Translations under genes and position numbers: made by a program
Shown: one piece after another, positions 45,168 to 56,017 of the stretch
How positions within the stretch are numbered: the first letter of the stretch is position 1
How the letters are laid out: every line of letters starts with the position of its first letter
Assembly: GCA_024196135.1 (NCBI GenBank)
Contig: JAMQCK010000032.1
Location: forward strand, 62,001 to 126,000
Direction of reading: 5' to 3'
Source of the DNA: Pleurotus ostreatus/Saccharomyces cerevisiae fusant
Lineage: Eukaryota; Opisthokonta
Length of the DNA: 64,000 nt
The notes under the pieces: generated by a model
Told to the model about the DNA's origin: nothing
Seen by the model: the letters and a program-made list of their open reading frames with translations, nothing else
Database searches by the model: none

Positions 45168-46940
45168 CTATCCAGCAAACGTCTCCTCGTCCCCCCTTCG
45201 CGGTCCGACGCATGATGCTCTCCAGCTCGTCCTCGAAGCCCACCTCGAACTCGCGCACGCGTCCCAAGTACTGCTTGATGCGCACCCAGTGGAACACCAC
45301 GTCCGACGAGAACGTGATCGTCTGCAAGACAAAGTGCTGTCACCACGCATGCAAGCGCTGCCCAAGCTGAAGGTCGACAACTTCGCGAGCGCGACGCGTA
45401 CGCCGTGGTGATGCGGATGGGGTTCACGGGCGGGCCGAGCGACTGGTTGTTGCCCTGCACCATGCGCACGAAGCGCAGGAACACGAGCACCTTCGTCACG
45501 CAGTCCGTGTCGGCGGGAAGCCGCGCAGCGCGACCTTTCAGCGAACGAGCACTGCTATGGCGTGGAGGCACATCGCGCTTGTAGCCTCTCGTCGCTTTCT
45601 TGGGGAAGATGGGCTGCCCGGTGCGCGCGACCATCAGCCGGATGGGCCGCATGAGCGCAAAGAATGCGAAGAGGTCGCCCATGCTGAGCCCGACGCCTCG
45701 CTGGCTGACGACGTACTCGACCTCAGCACGGGCACGGCCTTGAAGAGGGACGCCCAGTACTGGCGCATCTCCGAGACACAACCGTGCAAGCCGGGGTCCA
45801 GACGCACGGGCTGCAGCTGCGTCGGTTCTGAGGGAGTGGCGCAAATGAGGATCCCGGGGCGAGGAGCACGATCCACGCAGTGCGAGCTGAACAGCTCCAC
45901 TGTAGTTCGCCTGACAGCGCGCACGCCTCCCTGGAGCGGTCAGACCGCGTCCACGCCCGGTAACGGTGGCGTCTCCCAACGGGTCGCAAGACACCGTCGT
46001 GACCCGCTTCGCTGGGTACTCCTCGTACGCACGCGCTGCGCAAAGCTCGGGTCCGCGCGCACGAAGCAGCCGTCCGCCGTGCGTTGACCGCCTCCCGGAT
46101 GCAGTCGAACTTCTGACGAAGGTGGTCCGAGATATAGTCGACAAGAAAGTAGACGGGGAGCTCGAAACAGCGGTCGTAGAGTCACCTCGCGCCCTCGTAA
46201 GTCGTGAGGTCCCACCATGTCTGGCGCACGTCGTCCGGCTGCTGTATCTTCACGGTAACCCACTAGTCGGAGCCGCGCAGCTTCGCCTTGTGAACCTGCG
46301 CGATGCGGGCGCTCGCTGCTCGGATATCTCGGATCGTATCTTGGGCAGCTTGACGGGCGCCTGAAGTTGGAGCGGAAGACGGATTCCCGGACGACAGAGT
46401 AGGGGACCTCGGGCGGATCGTCGAAGGGGGACTGAGATTCGACTTGAAACGGCTTGAGAAGCAAAGCTGCGTTGGCGCCAATCGCCCGACCTGCGCAAGT
46501 TTAGCTCAAAGAGAACAGTGGGGGAGTACGATGCACGTACCGATTCTGATGTATAAGCGCCCGTTCTTCTTCAGTAGGTTGTAGAGCCTTTCTGCGACGC
46601 GCTCTCGAAGAGTTGTGGTATAGACACGCTCTTGGCGGAGCAGAGTTCATAGAGTGGTCCAAAGTTATCGGCCCGCACTACGTCTCGAAGTCAGTGAGGA
46701 GTGATCGGGATACAGCCAGCTACGCACCATGGCGGGCACGTTCAAGATGCTGGCCATCGCCCAGAGGACGCCGATCCTTGCGCCAGTATCGAGCGCTTTT
46801 GGTACTTCTGGGGTCTGGAGGGAGGTTGGGGGAGGAGTTTGCTTGTAGCGAACCTTCTCCCGAGTGTATGACAAGTCCGAGCGGCGCAGCTAGCTGTGGA
46901 AGACGTTCTGAGGGCTTGCGCCAACAAGTCATAGATGGTT
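45168..46940 (-). pseudogene. psiABC1-1: decayed full-span copy of the ABC1 kinase
   Basis: Spans the whole gene, from an N-terminal piece (AQALRTSSTASCAARTCHT in the 46742-46927 frame) to the end matching LESIM and TFAG at 45168. The reading frame jumps many times. The catalytic loop is destroyed: where the intact gene has WVHCDPHPGNVLI, this copy keeps only PRPGILI with H, C and D lost, and the metal loop LLDHG has become RLDPG. It clearly cannot encode a kinase. Its 3' end faces A4, as the intact ABC1 faces A1, which supports an inverted segmental duplication. Confidence 0.85.
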
Positions 46941-47129
46941 CACGAAGACGGCGTGAGACGCGGTAGATTGGGCGTTGAGGCTAGGACAAGATGGTCGCTG
47001 TTCCAAACAGACTTCTTTTCATTGGAACTGTTTCCGACGACGTATATACTGGCGTGAGTGCTTGGGGCCTTCATGAGTGTCAAGACGGGGTTGAGCGATG
47101 GACGCCGGGTGCCGTGAGAGAATCTTTTG

Positions 47130-47372
47130 ATGCAATCAATTCGCGGACCGGCATGCAAAGGACTGAGCCGCTATCGCAGCTTCGGCGCTGTCGCCTTCAT
47201 GGACACGAGTCACCCTATGGTCGACTACGTGATCGCGCTGGTGGACCTTCGCTCGAAGCCGAGTGAACGTCAGCTTCCGACGCCGGAGGCCGTCGAGATG
47301 ATTGCGGACGAGCTGGAGCTCGAAGGGCCAGCTCGCGAGCCGCGCTGGTACAAGCTGGCCGAGACGGATTGA
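47130..47372 (+). CDS. Short orphan frame, possible gene remnant
   Basis: 80-codon frame between the two ABC1 pseudogenes, ending EPRWYKLAETD. Its second half (from VDYVIALVDLRSKPSE) has strong third-position G/C, like real genes here, and is rich in E, L and P. I recognise no family. It may be the 3' end of a gene broken by rearrangement, or an antisense coincidence. The ATG at 47130 is only the first available one. Confidence 0.25.
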   Translation: MQSIRGPACKGLSRYRSFGAVAFMDTSHPMVDYVIALVDLRSKPSERQLPTPEAVEMIADELELEGPAREPRWYKLAETD

Positions 47373-47489
47373 TGGATGACCACGTACGTCGCGACACAAA
47401 CCTGTTCATGCGAACTGACCCTAAGATGCATTTTCATAGCAGAGGATAGGACGGTCGCTGCAAGTTGTAGTTGTATGTCGTTACCCAGA

Positions 47490-48755
47490 TGTCGAACTCG
47501 GCGCGGTCGCCGTCGAGGATGGCCTTGAAGACGGACGCCCACTGCCGGCGCATCTCCTTCGAGATGCCCACGTACAATCCGTGGTCGAGGAGCACCAGCT
47601 GCGGCTGGGTCGGCTTCGAGGGATTGGGCGCAACTAAGGACGCTACCGGGGTGAGGATCGCAGTGCACCCAGTCCGAGCTGAACATCTGCGCGCTGAACA
47701 GCTTCACCATGGTCTGCATGACAGCGCGCACGCCTCCCTGGAGCAGTCAGACAGCGTCCACGCCCGGTAGCGGTGGCGTCTCCCAACGGGTCGCAAGACA
47801 CTGTAGTGACCCGCTTCGTCGAGTACTGCCCGTACGCACGCGCTGCGCAAAGCTCGGGTCCGCGCGCACGACGCAGCCGTCCGTCGTGCGTTGTCCGCCT
47901 CCCGGATGAAGTCGTGCTCTTGGCGAAGGTGATCCGAGGTATAGTCGACGAGGAAATAGACGGGGAGCTCGAACCAGCGGTCGTAGAGTCACCTCGCGCC
48001 CTCGTAAGTCGTGAGGTGCCACCATTTCTGGCGCACGACGTCCGGCTGCTGTATCTTCACGGCAACCCACCAGTCGGAGCCGCGCAGCTTCGCCTTGTGA
48101 ACCTGTGCGATGCGGAGGCTCGCTGCTCGGATATCTCGGATACGTATCTTGGGCAGCTTGACGGGCGCCTGAAGTTGGAGCGGAAGACGGTTTCGACGAT
48201 GCAGTAGAGGACCTGAGGCGCGTCATCCCACAAGGACTTGAATTGGACCTGAACGAGTTCGGGGAGCAGAATTGCGTTTGCGCCGATGGCCTGACCTGCA
48301 CAGAGTTAGCAGGGAGCATGGATGGGGAGTACGGCGCACGCACCGATATGTATGTACGATCCACCGTTCCTCGTGAGGAGGTTGTACATCCGCTCTGCGA
48401 CGCGCTCATGGAGTTCTGGTGAACTCGCGCTGGCAAGGTAACCTTCGCGGAGTAGCCTCAGGCTATCCCCCCCACACTGCGTCTCGAAGTCAGCGATAGT
48501 CCGGGGGACACGGCTAAGCACGCACCATGTGTACTGTACGAACTTCACGCGTTATGGGACGCATTCACGTTGATGGTCATCGCCAAGAGGAGGCCAATCC
48601 CAACGCCGGTATGCAAAGCTCTTCTAGCATCTTGTGAGGGTTTGGGGGGAGACGGATGTGGGGAGGCGCTCGTAGTGGATCCTTGCCCTGATGCATGGCG
48701 AGTCCAAGCCGCGAGTTCAGCAGTCATCCGAATGTCGGAGACGCGCACGCTTTAA
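47490..48755 (-). pseudogene. psiABC1-2: second ABC1 copy, 3'-truncated
   Basis: Another decayed ABC1 copy in the same orientation as psiABC1-1. N-terminal piece RRALHTGVGIGLLLAMTIN, then LHERVAERMYNLLTRNGGS (close to the intact gene). Out-of-frame middle segments follow, then MVKLFSAQMFSSDWVHCDPHPG, where the catalytic loop is still readable before the frame shifts again. Homology stops around 47490, so the last quarter is missing. Independent lesions from psiABC1-1 suggest separate decay after a further duplication. Confidence 0.82.
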
Positions 48756-49225
48756 CCGAGCTTTGGATTAGGTGCAATCTCTCCAAATGTGTAGAGGACA
48801 TACCTCGAGCCCTTCAGCAAGTTCATGGCTTCCCCAGCAACCGGCGAGCGCGTCAACTTCTTATATCATGCAGTGTCTGTACTGCATCGCGAATCGGTAC
48901 TTGATGAGGATGGGTTCCTATATAAAGGCGCCTTGTGAGGTTTTTTGGCTTGCTATAAGAGAGGCCCGAGGCTATATGCAGCATGTCTTCGCTGCTTGGG
49001 CACTTTCGAGGGCCAGGTATCGCAGTCGCGACGAGGTCGGATGAGAGACGAGGTAAAGGTCGATAGGCCGGCCCGATCTTCCGTTTGACCCCTAGCCGCC
49101 GAAGTTCCATGTTGTCCCGAACGCTAGCCATCTACGTTCGCAGCTATCGTTCTGGCCCATAGCTTTCTGCAATACAACAAGGTCTGCCATCTGCTTTCTT
49201 CGAATCAGTTGCCTTCGCTGTTGTC
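48756..49225. other. Intergenic upstream of A5, with a TATA-like site
   Basis: About 470 bp between psiABC1-2 and the remnant of A5 exon 1. CTATATAAAGG at 48918-48928 looks like a TATA box pointing towards A5, roughly 300 bp before its former start. Nothing else is recognised. Confidence 0.4.
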
Positions 49226-52017
49226 ATCTCGTCCGAGCAACTTCCATCTATCCCAAGCCAAGCCCAAAACGACGACTTCCCTGTCGTACCTTGTCACTGA
49301 CATCTTCCGTCAACGCTTGCGACCTCGGGATCCCGACTACGTGACGCCGTCGGGGTGTCGTAACCTGCTGTCCAGGGGCCTCGGGATTGGCACTCCTAAG
49401 GATACTTTCCTCAGGTTTGTCCATTTGATAACATGCATATTGCTCTTACTCATGAATGCGGTCTTCTGCATTCCAGAGCATCCATATGCAAGCCTGCAGC
49501 CCTAAGAACCCTGCCGACGAGGCGCTCGAAAGAGAGATGGAAGCATTCAGCAGCAATCATCAGCATATCCTGCTCGACCGTGCTCGCAATGGCCGGCGGA
49601 CACGTCTGTGGACAGCCTCGTTCGAGGGAAACGATCGACCGGATTACGAGGACTTCATCGCGAGTTTGCAGATCCCATGTCTCAGCGCTTCGCGGGCATC
49701 TTTCCTCCTGCATGACTTGAATGTGACTACATCGAATACCACGCCCCAGCGATTGAAGGAAATATTCCAGACGGGTCGGCACATGTGAGTAGTCGTTAAC
49801 GTCGGGTTGAAATCGTGACCGTCTGAACTTGTTGAAGCATCATCATCAACGGGGCAGGAACAGGCAAGACGCGACTACTCTTTGAGGGGCTGTCCACGCG
49901 TTGGGGTCTTTACCTGCCATGCGTGTCGAATACCTCCGTTCCAGGGTCCCTTGATTTGAACACAGGCCTCCTACAGCTTTCATCGTTATCCGCGCGCAAG
50001 GATGCTCCAAAGGCCCAGACGAGCGATCATGACTCCCGAAGCGCAGGGAACTCGCGGCGCATCTTCACGCAGATCCTGCTGTCCAGATTGACGCTCTTCG
50101 AGCTCTACCTTCGGCATGCTCCCCTCGATGACCCGAACGTACGGATGCGGTGGCTCAGATTCCAGCTGTTCCCTTCCGCTAAACTGTGTTACGACATGTT
50201 CGACGACTTCTTCAGAGCCATATCCGAACACGACGCAAGTATGGAATACCTCGAGGGTCGTATTCGCGATGCTATCTTCGGTATACGATCCTTACTTGGT
50301 CACGACGAGCCTATATACTGCGTCGTGGATGATGCTCAGCGTGCCCATCTGCAAAGCTTGGCAGGACCTGGACCTACCACGGCTTTGCGGCAGATGCTAT
50401 CTGTCTGGGAGAGTTTCGATGCGATGACGTTCGTGCTGGCGGGGCAGCCGTTTGACCTCTCCCATTTCCATAACTCAGGCGCCACGCCGTATCGGCTCTG
50501 GACCAACACTGGTTTCTTTGATGGGGACGAGGAGCAGCGTCGCTACGTGCGTCGCTACCTACCTCCCGATCTGCAATCGACTCAATCGACTGAGAGGCTT
50601 TTGAACAGAATTTGCTTATGGCTTCGAGGACGGTGAGAACAGTTCCTTTTCTAGTTTCGCTCGGAAAATGTGCTGACGATAATCCAGCTACCGTATAACG
50701 ACTTACTTCATCTATTGCCTTCTCACGGCTCGCTTCCAAAACCCTCATACGCTGCTGACATCCTATGTTCGCATGTACGCGGGTGTTCACCCTGGAGATG
50801 GCCCTATCCACACAGACTATCGGTTGCGCAGCGATTACAATCGGTTGGTCTCTGGTCACTCTCGTTATGACCCAAGTCAGACGCTCCCTCGCGGTAAGTC
50901 GACATATATGTGCGTATACAATTGCTCATCTGTATCAGATGTCTATGCGTGGTCTTCGGCACAAACGGCCCTCCATCGAATGATTGCACTCGGTCAGGGC
51001 AGTGTACAGTTCACAGGAGATTGCTCTCGCCCGGTCTCCCATAACTTTGCCATCTATGCGGACGCAGATGGCTCTGAGGCCATCTTTTGCGAGCCTTGCA
51101 TCATAATCCCACTCGCACGTCTCGTTTTCCACCGTTGGGGCCCTTCATACGGCTACCTCTGCACGTCCGTCGCCTCTGCCCTTCAAGATCCACCACACGA
51201 GTCGCCCCTCCATCTTGCCTCGATCACTCTACTATTGCTCGCCCTCAAAGGCGATCGCAAGCTCTGCGACGTCTTCGCATTGGCGGGACCACTCCCGGAG
51301 TGGGCGCAGCAGACGTGCAAGCTTGTGCGCCTGTCGCGCTCGGAGGAGGGGAATGCACTGCATGTCGTTTCGTATGAGACGCCGTTTACTGGAGGCCGCG
51401 ACCAGGATCCTTGGGCGACCGAATCGCCAGGCTGGCTGCAACACGATGCAGCGGAGCCCTTCTTCGTTGCGTCCGAGTGTAGTCGAGCGGACCTGCTCTT
51501 CGCCATCCAGCTCGCGGATGGTGACGTCCTCTACGTGGCGCTGAAGATCATGCTCAAGAACAAGCACGTCGATGCTCCCATCGAGAACATAGAGTCGTGC
51601 TTGGCGAGCTTGGATCCGGACCGCTTGTTCAAGGTATGGCCTGAGTCTACCCGCACTGACAACGAAGACATGCTGAGCTCGCTTTCGCAGGTGCCGACCG
51701 GAGCAGGCCTTTCCCTGGATCTGCAGACGCCGATCGTTGGCTCGGGTGAGCCGCGCATGTTGCGCGCGTTCGCCACCTTCCCGGATGCGACCGATATCGG
51801 CAGTCTGCAGCAGGATACCTCCTCGCAGCCCAGAGCGGCGCTCAGAATGGACGTGCTCCAAAAGCTATCAGAGGATATCCCTTGGGATGCTACGCTGCGG
51901 CGAATATGTTCTGCGCTTATTGATCGTCGCAAGCAACTCATGGTTGGTGACGAATCAGTACGGGTGGATGCTGAGGGCACAATTCAGGACACGGAGTCAG
52001 AATCGTCAGATGACTGA
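49226..52017 (+). pseudogene. A5: NTPase plus degenerate nuclease-like paralogue with ruined first exon
   Basis: Closest to A3. The former start at 49226 is ATC where A3 has ATG (peptide SSEQLPSIPSQAQ against MSREQLSSILRQAQ). The frame then shifts before FRQRLRPRDPDYVTPSGCR, and about 46 nt of exon 1 are missing before a GT at 49415. The acceptor expected before GTCTTCTGCA is GCG rather than CAG. From 49456 onward the frame is good: SFLLHDLN, INGAGTGKTRLLFEGL, IYCVVDDAQRA, MTFVLAGQPFDL, YRLWTNTGFF, ICLWLRGR, then SRADLLFAIQLADGD and YVALKIMLKN, and a last exon with MLRAFATFPDATDI. A shortened protein from the ATG at 49456 is possible, so 'pseudogene' applies strictly to the N-terminal domain. 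Confidence 0.6.
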
Positions 52018-52103
52018 CGAGGGGCAAGAAGAAGTAGCGGAGTAGATGAAGATGGCAGGGCGAGGATATGCATGCCGAAGCGCGGGTAGAGGCTTACGCG
52101 TAC

Positions 52104-52180
52104 GAAGGTACTACGTATTCTACGTTGTCGCACTAGTATTCTCAGCTTCGATTTGTGCATCTTCGTATCGTAATTTGCGA
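52104..52180 (+). pseudogene. Possible fragment of the one-TM protein gene
   Basis: Translates as a hydrophobic run ending SSYRNLRIK, which matches FSYRTLQIK and the preceding helix of the gene at 55348-55947 (about 8 of 24 residues identical without gaps). It lies where A6 should have its first exon. The match is short, so chance cannot be excluded. Confidence 0.3.
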
Positions 52181-52302
52181 ATTAAATGCCCTTGCGCTGG
52201 TCGCAGCTCAGCACGACTGGAGGACATGCTGATTCCGCTCGGCACTTGCCGGGGAAGCACCGGCGCGACGGCTATCCCTGCAAGTGGTTGTCTCGAACCC
52301 TC

Positions 52303-54885
52303 ATGTTCTCTCCGATAAAGCACGAGGACGTTGACATGCAACCAGAAGGCCAAGATCCGCAAAGTCTCGACAGAGCCCTCGAAGACTACATCCACGAGTG
52401 CTCACTCAGGATTATCCCGGCGCTGTCTGCCTACGCCAACAGCAAGACCATGGCGTTTCCTGACTGGACAGCCGCCGTCGGCGACCTTGATGTGCCGACT
52501 GACTATATGGAATTCATGCGGTCACTTCGCATTCCTTGCCTCCCCGATACCAATCCATCGCTGCTCCTTCACGAGCTCGGGTGCGAAAGCCATCCGGCGG
52601 CGGCTGCGTCGCGCCTATCCAGTATATTCCGTCCTGGCCAACATACGTAGGCGCGTATAGCTTCCGCATTTGCAAACACTCATACGCATCTGTCCAGCGC
52701 CTTCGTCAATAGCTCGTCGACGGGAAAGACACGGCTGCTATACGAGGGCTTATGCAAGCATTGGGGTCTCTATGTCTCTTGCAACGGCAAACCACCACGT
52801 CTGAGCTCAGGCGATATACTCGCGGGTATTCAGCTTGCCGATCTTCAAGAATTGAGTGGCGTCGACGCCACTGACTCCGCCCGGGCCCAGATCTCTGAGA
52901 CCAACGTCGAGCAAATGCATGACCTCTCTATTCGTGTACTCTTATCTCGACTCACGATCTTCAAACTATATCTGACGAGCCTCCCGGACGCGCGCGATCT
53001 CAAACATCGCAAGCGCTGGCTTCTCCTTCAGATCGCACCGAGGCACATGGTGCTCGAAGATGTGTTCGACGGTCTCGCATCGCGGCTGAACATCCGCCAC
53101 ACGACGCCGGGATACGTTCAACAGATGATTGAGGCTACTCTAGGCGAGATTCGCTCAATCCTCGGCATGAACGAGCCTTTCTTCTTCGTCGTCGATGATG
53201 CACACGCCATTAGTGACCAGTTCTCCGAGGCTTTCGGCTCATCCACTTGTATACGAGAATTGACAAGACCCTGGGAGGGTTACGATGGTCTGACTATGGT
53301 TCTGAGTGGAGTTCCCTTTGACATGGCTCCCTTTCGCGATGCTTCGTATCGCCTGTGCGTGGACACGGGCTCTTTCTCTGATGTAGAGAATCAACGGCGG
53401 TATATACGACGTTACCTTCCTCCAAGGTTATGCGAGTCAGAGGATGGGCAGAAGCTGATCAACCGGATATGTTTATGGTTCAGAGGACGGTGTGTGCGGC
53501 CTCTCTTTCTGCGCGTCTTGGCTAATGGTCTGCAGATATCGCTTGACTGCCTTGTTTCTCACCTCTCTGCTCATGGGACGCCTTCTATTCCCCCATACCT
53601 TGCTTTCTGCGTTCATCGCGGTTAATGCGCGGGTCGAGCCCGACGACTCCCCGCTCATCAGGGATGGACTCGTTCGTGCTGGGCACGAGAGGCTTGTTCA
53701 TGGGCTTGGGGTCTACGATCCTATCACATACCTCAACAACGGTGAATAACCTCCAAGGGCGCAGCGAAACTGCTCTGACGGGTCCCCCAGATATCGAAGC
53801 TTGGTTTACTGCGCATATGGTGCTGCATAGGATGATCGTATTTGGCGAAGAAGGCTTCGAGTCGACGACAGATTGCTTGCATCTCGTGACTTGTTGTCTC
53901 GGCGCCTTTAACAATGCGGAAGGCTCGCAGGTCGTTGTCGACGAACCAATGTACATTTTCCCGCTCGCCGACATCTTCTTCCGGGCAGGCATAGGGTCCG
54001 CCTACGGGTTCCTCGCGAAGACAGCTTCATCCGTGCTTCTCTCCCCTCCGCTGCACAACTCGATCCACCTTTCATTCCTTACCCTTCTGCTCCTCGCACT
54101 TAAGGGCAACCGTCGCCTTTCCGACCTTTTCCTGACCAACGACCTCGACACCCTGCCATGCGCATATAAGTCGTGCAAGCTCGTTCGCGTGACGCGGGAG
54201 GAAAGCGACGGGAAATTACGCGCCACGCCCTTCATCACCGGGTTCCCGGAGACGGAGTGCGACGAGAGATGGGCAACGGAGTCTCCAGACTGGCTGCAAC
54301 ACGCCGCGCCAGAGCCCTTCTGCGCTGCGAAGCTGTTCAGTCACGCTGACCTCCTTTTCGTCGTTCAGCTGGCGGACGGCAGCCTGCTCCCCGTCGCCCT
54401 GAAGATCATCCTTAAGAACGCTCAGATCTCCGTCTTGACGACGGAAATTGAAGAGCATCTGGCGCGCTCGATGTACGAGCGCATTTTCAAGGTATGTCGG
54501 ACCCCGAACGCTAGAATCTCGCGCAATGCTGAATCTTCCACAGAAGGTCGATCACATAGACGTTCGGCAGAGCATATTCGCCTCCAATACACCAGGAGTT
54601 GCAGGCGATTTGGTCGTGCGACCAATGCTACGAGCATTCGCAACTTACCCGGACGCGACTTACATCGACCGGCGGCCCGACAACTCCTCGCAGCCCATCG
54701 CTGCCCTCAATGTCAGTCTTTTGCAAGGGATTGCAGCTGATATCCCATATGACAGCGTCCTGAACCGGCTATACGCAGCGCTTATGGTACCGCGAAAGCA
54801 GCGCCTCGTAGGCGACGATTCTTTGCAGGTGGATGAGTCGGTTGAAAGTTATCGTGCGCGTGTACCGTACACACATAAATCGTGA
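52303..54885 (+). CDS. A6: 5'-truncated NTPase plus degenerate nuclease-like paralogue
   Basis: Outlying member that lacks the 235-nt first exon and its PDYV domain. The first ATGs in frame are 52303 and 52336 (MQPEGQDPQSLDRALE). It then has SLLLHELGCES, joined across an intron to the P-loop VNSSSTGKTRLLYEGL, with S where the others have G. Walker B FFFVVDDAH, LTMVLSGVPFDM, YRLCVDTGSF, RRYLPP, ICLWFRGR. The nuclease-like domain has VVDEPMYIFPL, IHLSFLTLLLLAL, FSHADLLFVVQLADGS and VALKIILKN. The last exon has MLRAFATYPDATYI and ends RVPYTHKS. No frame break is seen inside. Loss of exon 1 may make it non-functional or simply shorter. Confidence 0.68.
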
Positions 54886-55347
54886 GGTCTGAGATGTCTC
54901 TGTCGTGGTCGTATCCGTGTCGCACCCTCTATACGAGGTGAACGTACTGTAGTTGTACGCAACTTGGTCGGTGGGTCCGAGTCGGTGCTGGTCCGCCATT
55001 CCGTACAGCGTTGAACAGCTGATCACCAGACGCCAGTCTTTGCGACACGCAAGACGCAGAGTAGATCACTCATAGGATGGCGTGTCCTGATAGATGGCAT
55101 CGTCCGGCCAAAGATGAGGGTAAGAGCAGAAGAGCACCGGCAGATGCCGGGAAGGGCTTTGCCACGTGCAGAGCGGGGAACAATGGCAATGACGCATTTG
55201 GCAACCATCTATGACGCACTGACGTCACTGAACGCGCACAAAACCAGCGCGCGTCCTCCACGGCGACACCTTGAACGCTACCACTATCTTTGCGCACAGA
55301 GCCCTCGACTGCGAGCTTCGTCAACGAGCACCGCGACCGCATCCGCC
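54886..55347. other. Intergenic, no gene recognised
   Basis: About 460 bp between A6 and the one-TM protein gene. The open frame continues upstream of the ATG at 55348, but its content before that is not supported as coding. It contains the downstream gene's promoter. Confidence 0.5.
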
Positions 55348-55947
55348 ATGTCCTCCCCGTCATCATCCAAGAAGAACCTGCCCCCAAAGCGTCAGGCGCC
55401 CGCGATGCGGCCGGTCAAGCCGCCGCTCTCGACGGTGTCCTTCTCGAACTTCATCTACGTCCTCGTCGCGCTCCTCGCGCTCACGGCGGCCTACTTCTCC
55501 TACAGGACGTTGCAGATCAAGACTGAAGTGCGTGCCAACGCTTCCCTGCCATCTCAGACGACCGGACTAACCGCCTCACCCGCCCAGGTCGGCGGCTGGT
55601 GGAACCTCGCCCTAGGCAAACGACCGAACTACATGGCGCCCCCAGAGGGCAGGCATCCCGACAAGATCGGCAAACACGCCAACGACGAGACCGTCGAGTC
55701 CCGCATCGAGGCGCTGGCAGAGGCCCTCGGCATCAAGTCGAACGACCTCGCGTCCGCGATCGCCGTCGCCGTGAAGGAGTACGTGCCCCCCGCCAGCCTG
55801 TCCTCGATTGCGTCGTCACAGACGGGGGATGCGGTGGAGGCTATGATCACGGAGACGCCGGAGAAGGGGCAAGGGCAGGCGGCAGGGCAGCCGAAGAAGG
55901 GCGAGGCGGGGTGGATGGATACGTTGGTGGGACTGGACGAGCCGTGA
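55348..55947 (+). CDS. Conserved-looking single-pass membrane protein, unknown function
   Basis: 179 aa in two exons (55348-55527, 55588-55947; phase 0 intron). It starts MSSPSSSKKNLPPKRQ, a basic and proline-rich cytosolic-type segment. One transmembrane helix follows at about residues 33-53 (FIYVLVALLALTAAYF), then SYRTLQIKTEVGGWWNLAL, GRHPDKIGKHANDETVE, and an alanine-rich helical part (SRIEALAEALGI, LASAIAVAVKEYVPP). The tail is rich in G, Q and K and ends TLVGLDEP. I do not recognise a named family. A possible fragment lies at 52104-52180. Confidence 0.7.
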   Translation: MSSPSSSKKNLPPKRQAPAMRPVKPPLSTVSFSNFIYVLVALLALTAAYFSYRTLQIKTEVRANASLPSQTTGLTASPAQVGGWWNLALGKRPNYMAPPEGRHPDKIGKHANDETVESRIEALAEALGIKSNDLASAIAVAVKEYVPPASLSSIASSQTGDAVEAMITETPEKGQGQAAGQPKKGEAGWMDTLVGLDEP

Positions 55948-56017
55948 AGCATATACCGTGAATGCATAGCATGGACAATAACCATGCAATTTCGTATACT
56001 ACAAACATACACACTTG

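Noticed and set aside
45557..46087. Long plus-strand frames over the ABC1 pseudogenes (also 47773-48207)
   Set aside because: They are complementary-strand frames of decayed kinase sequence and match no protein pattern of their own.
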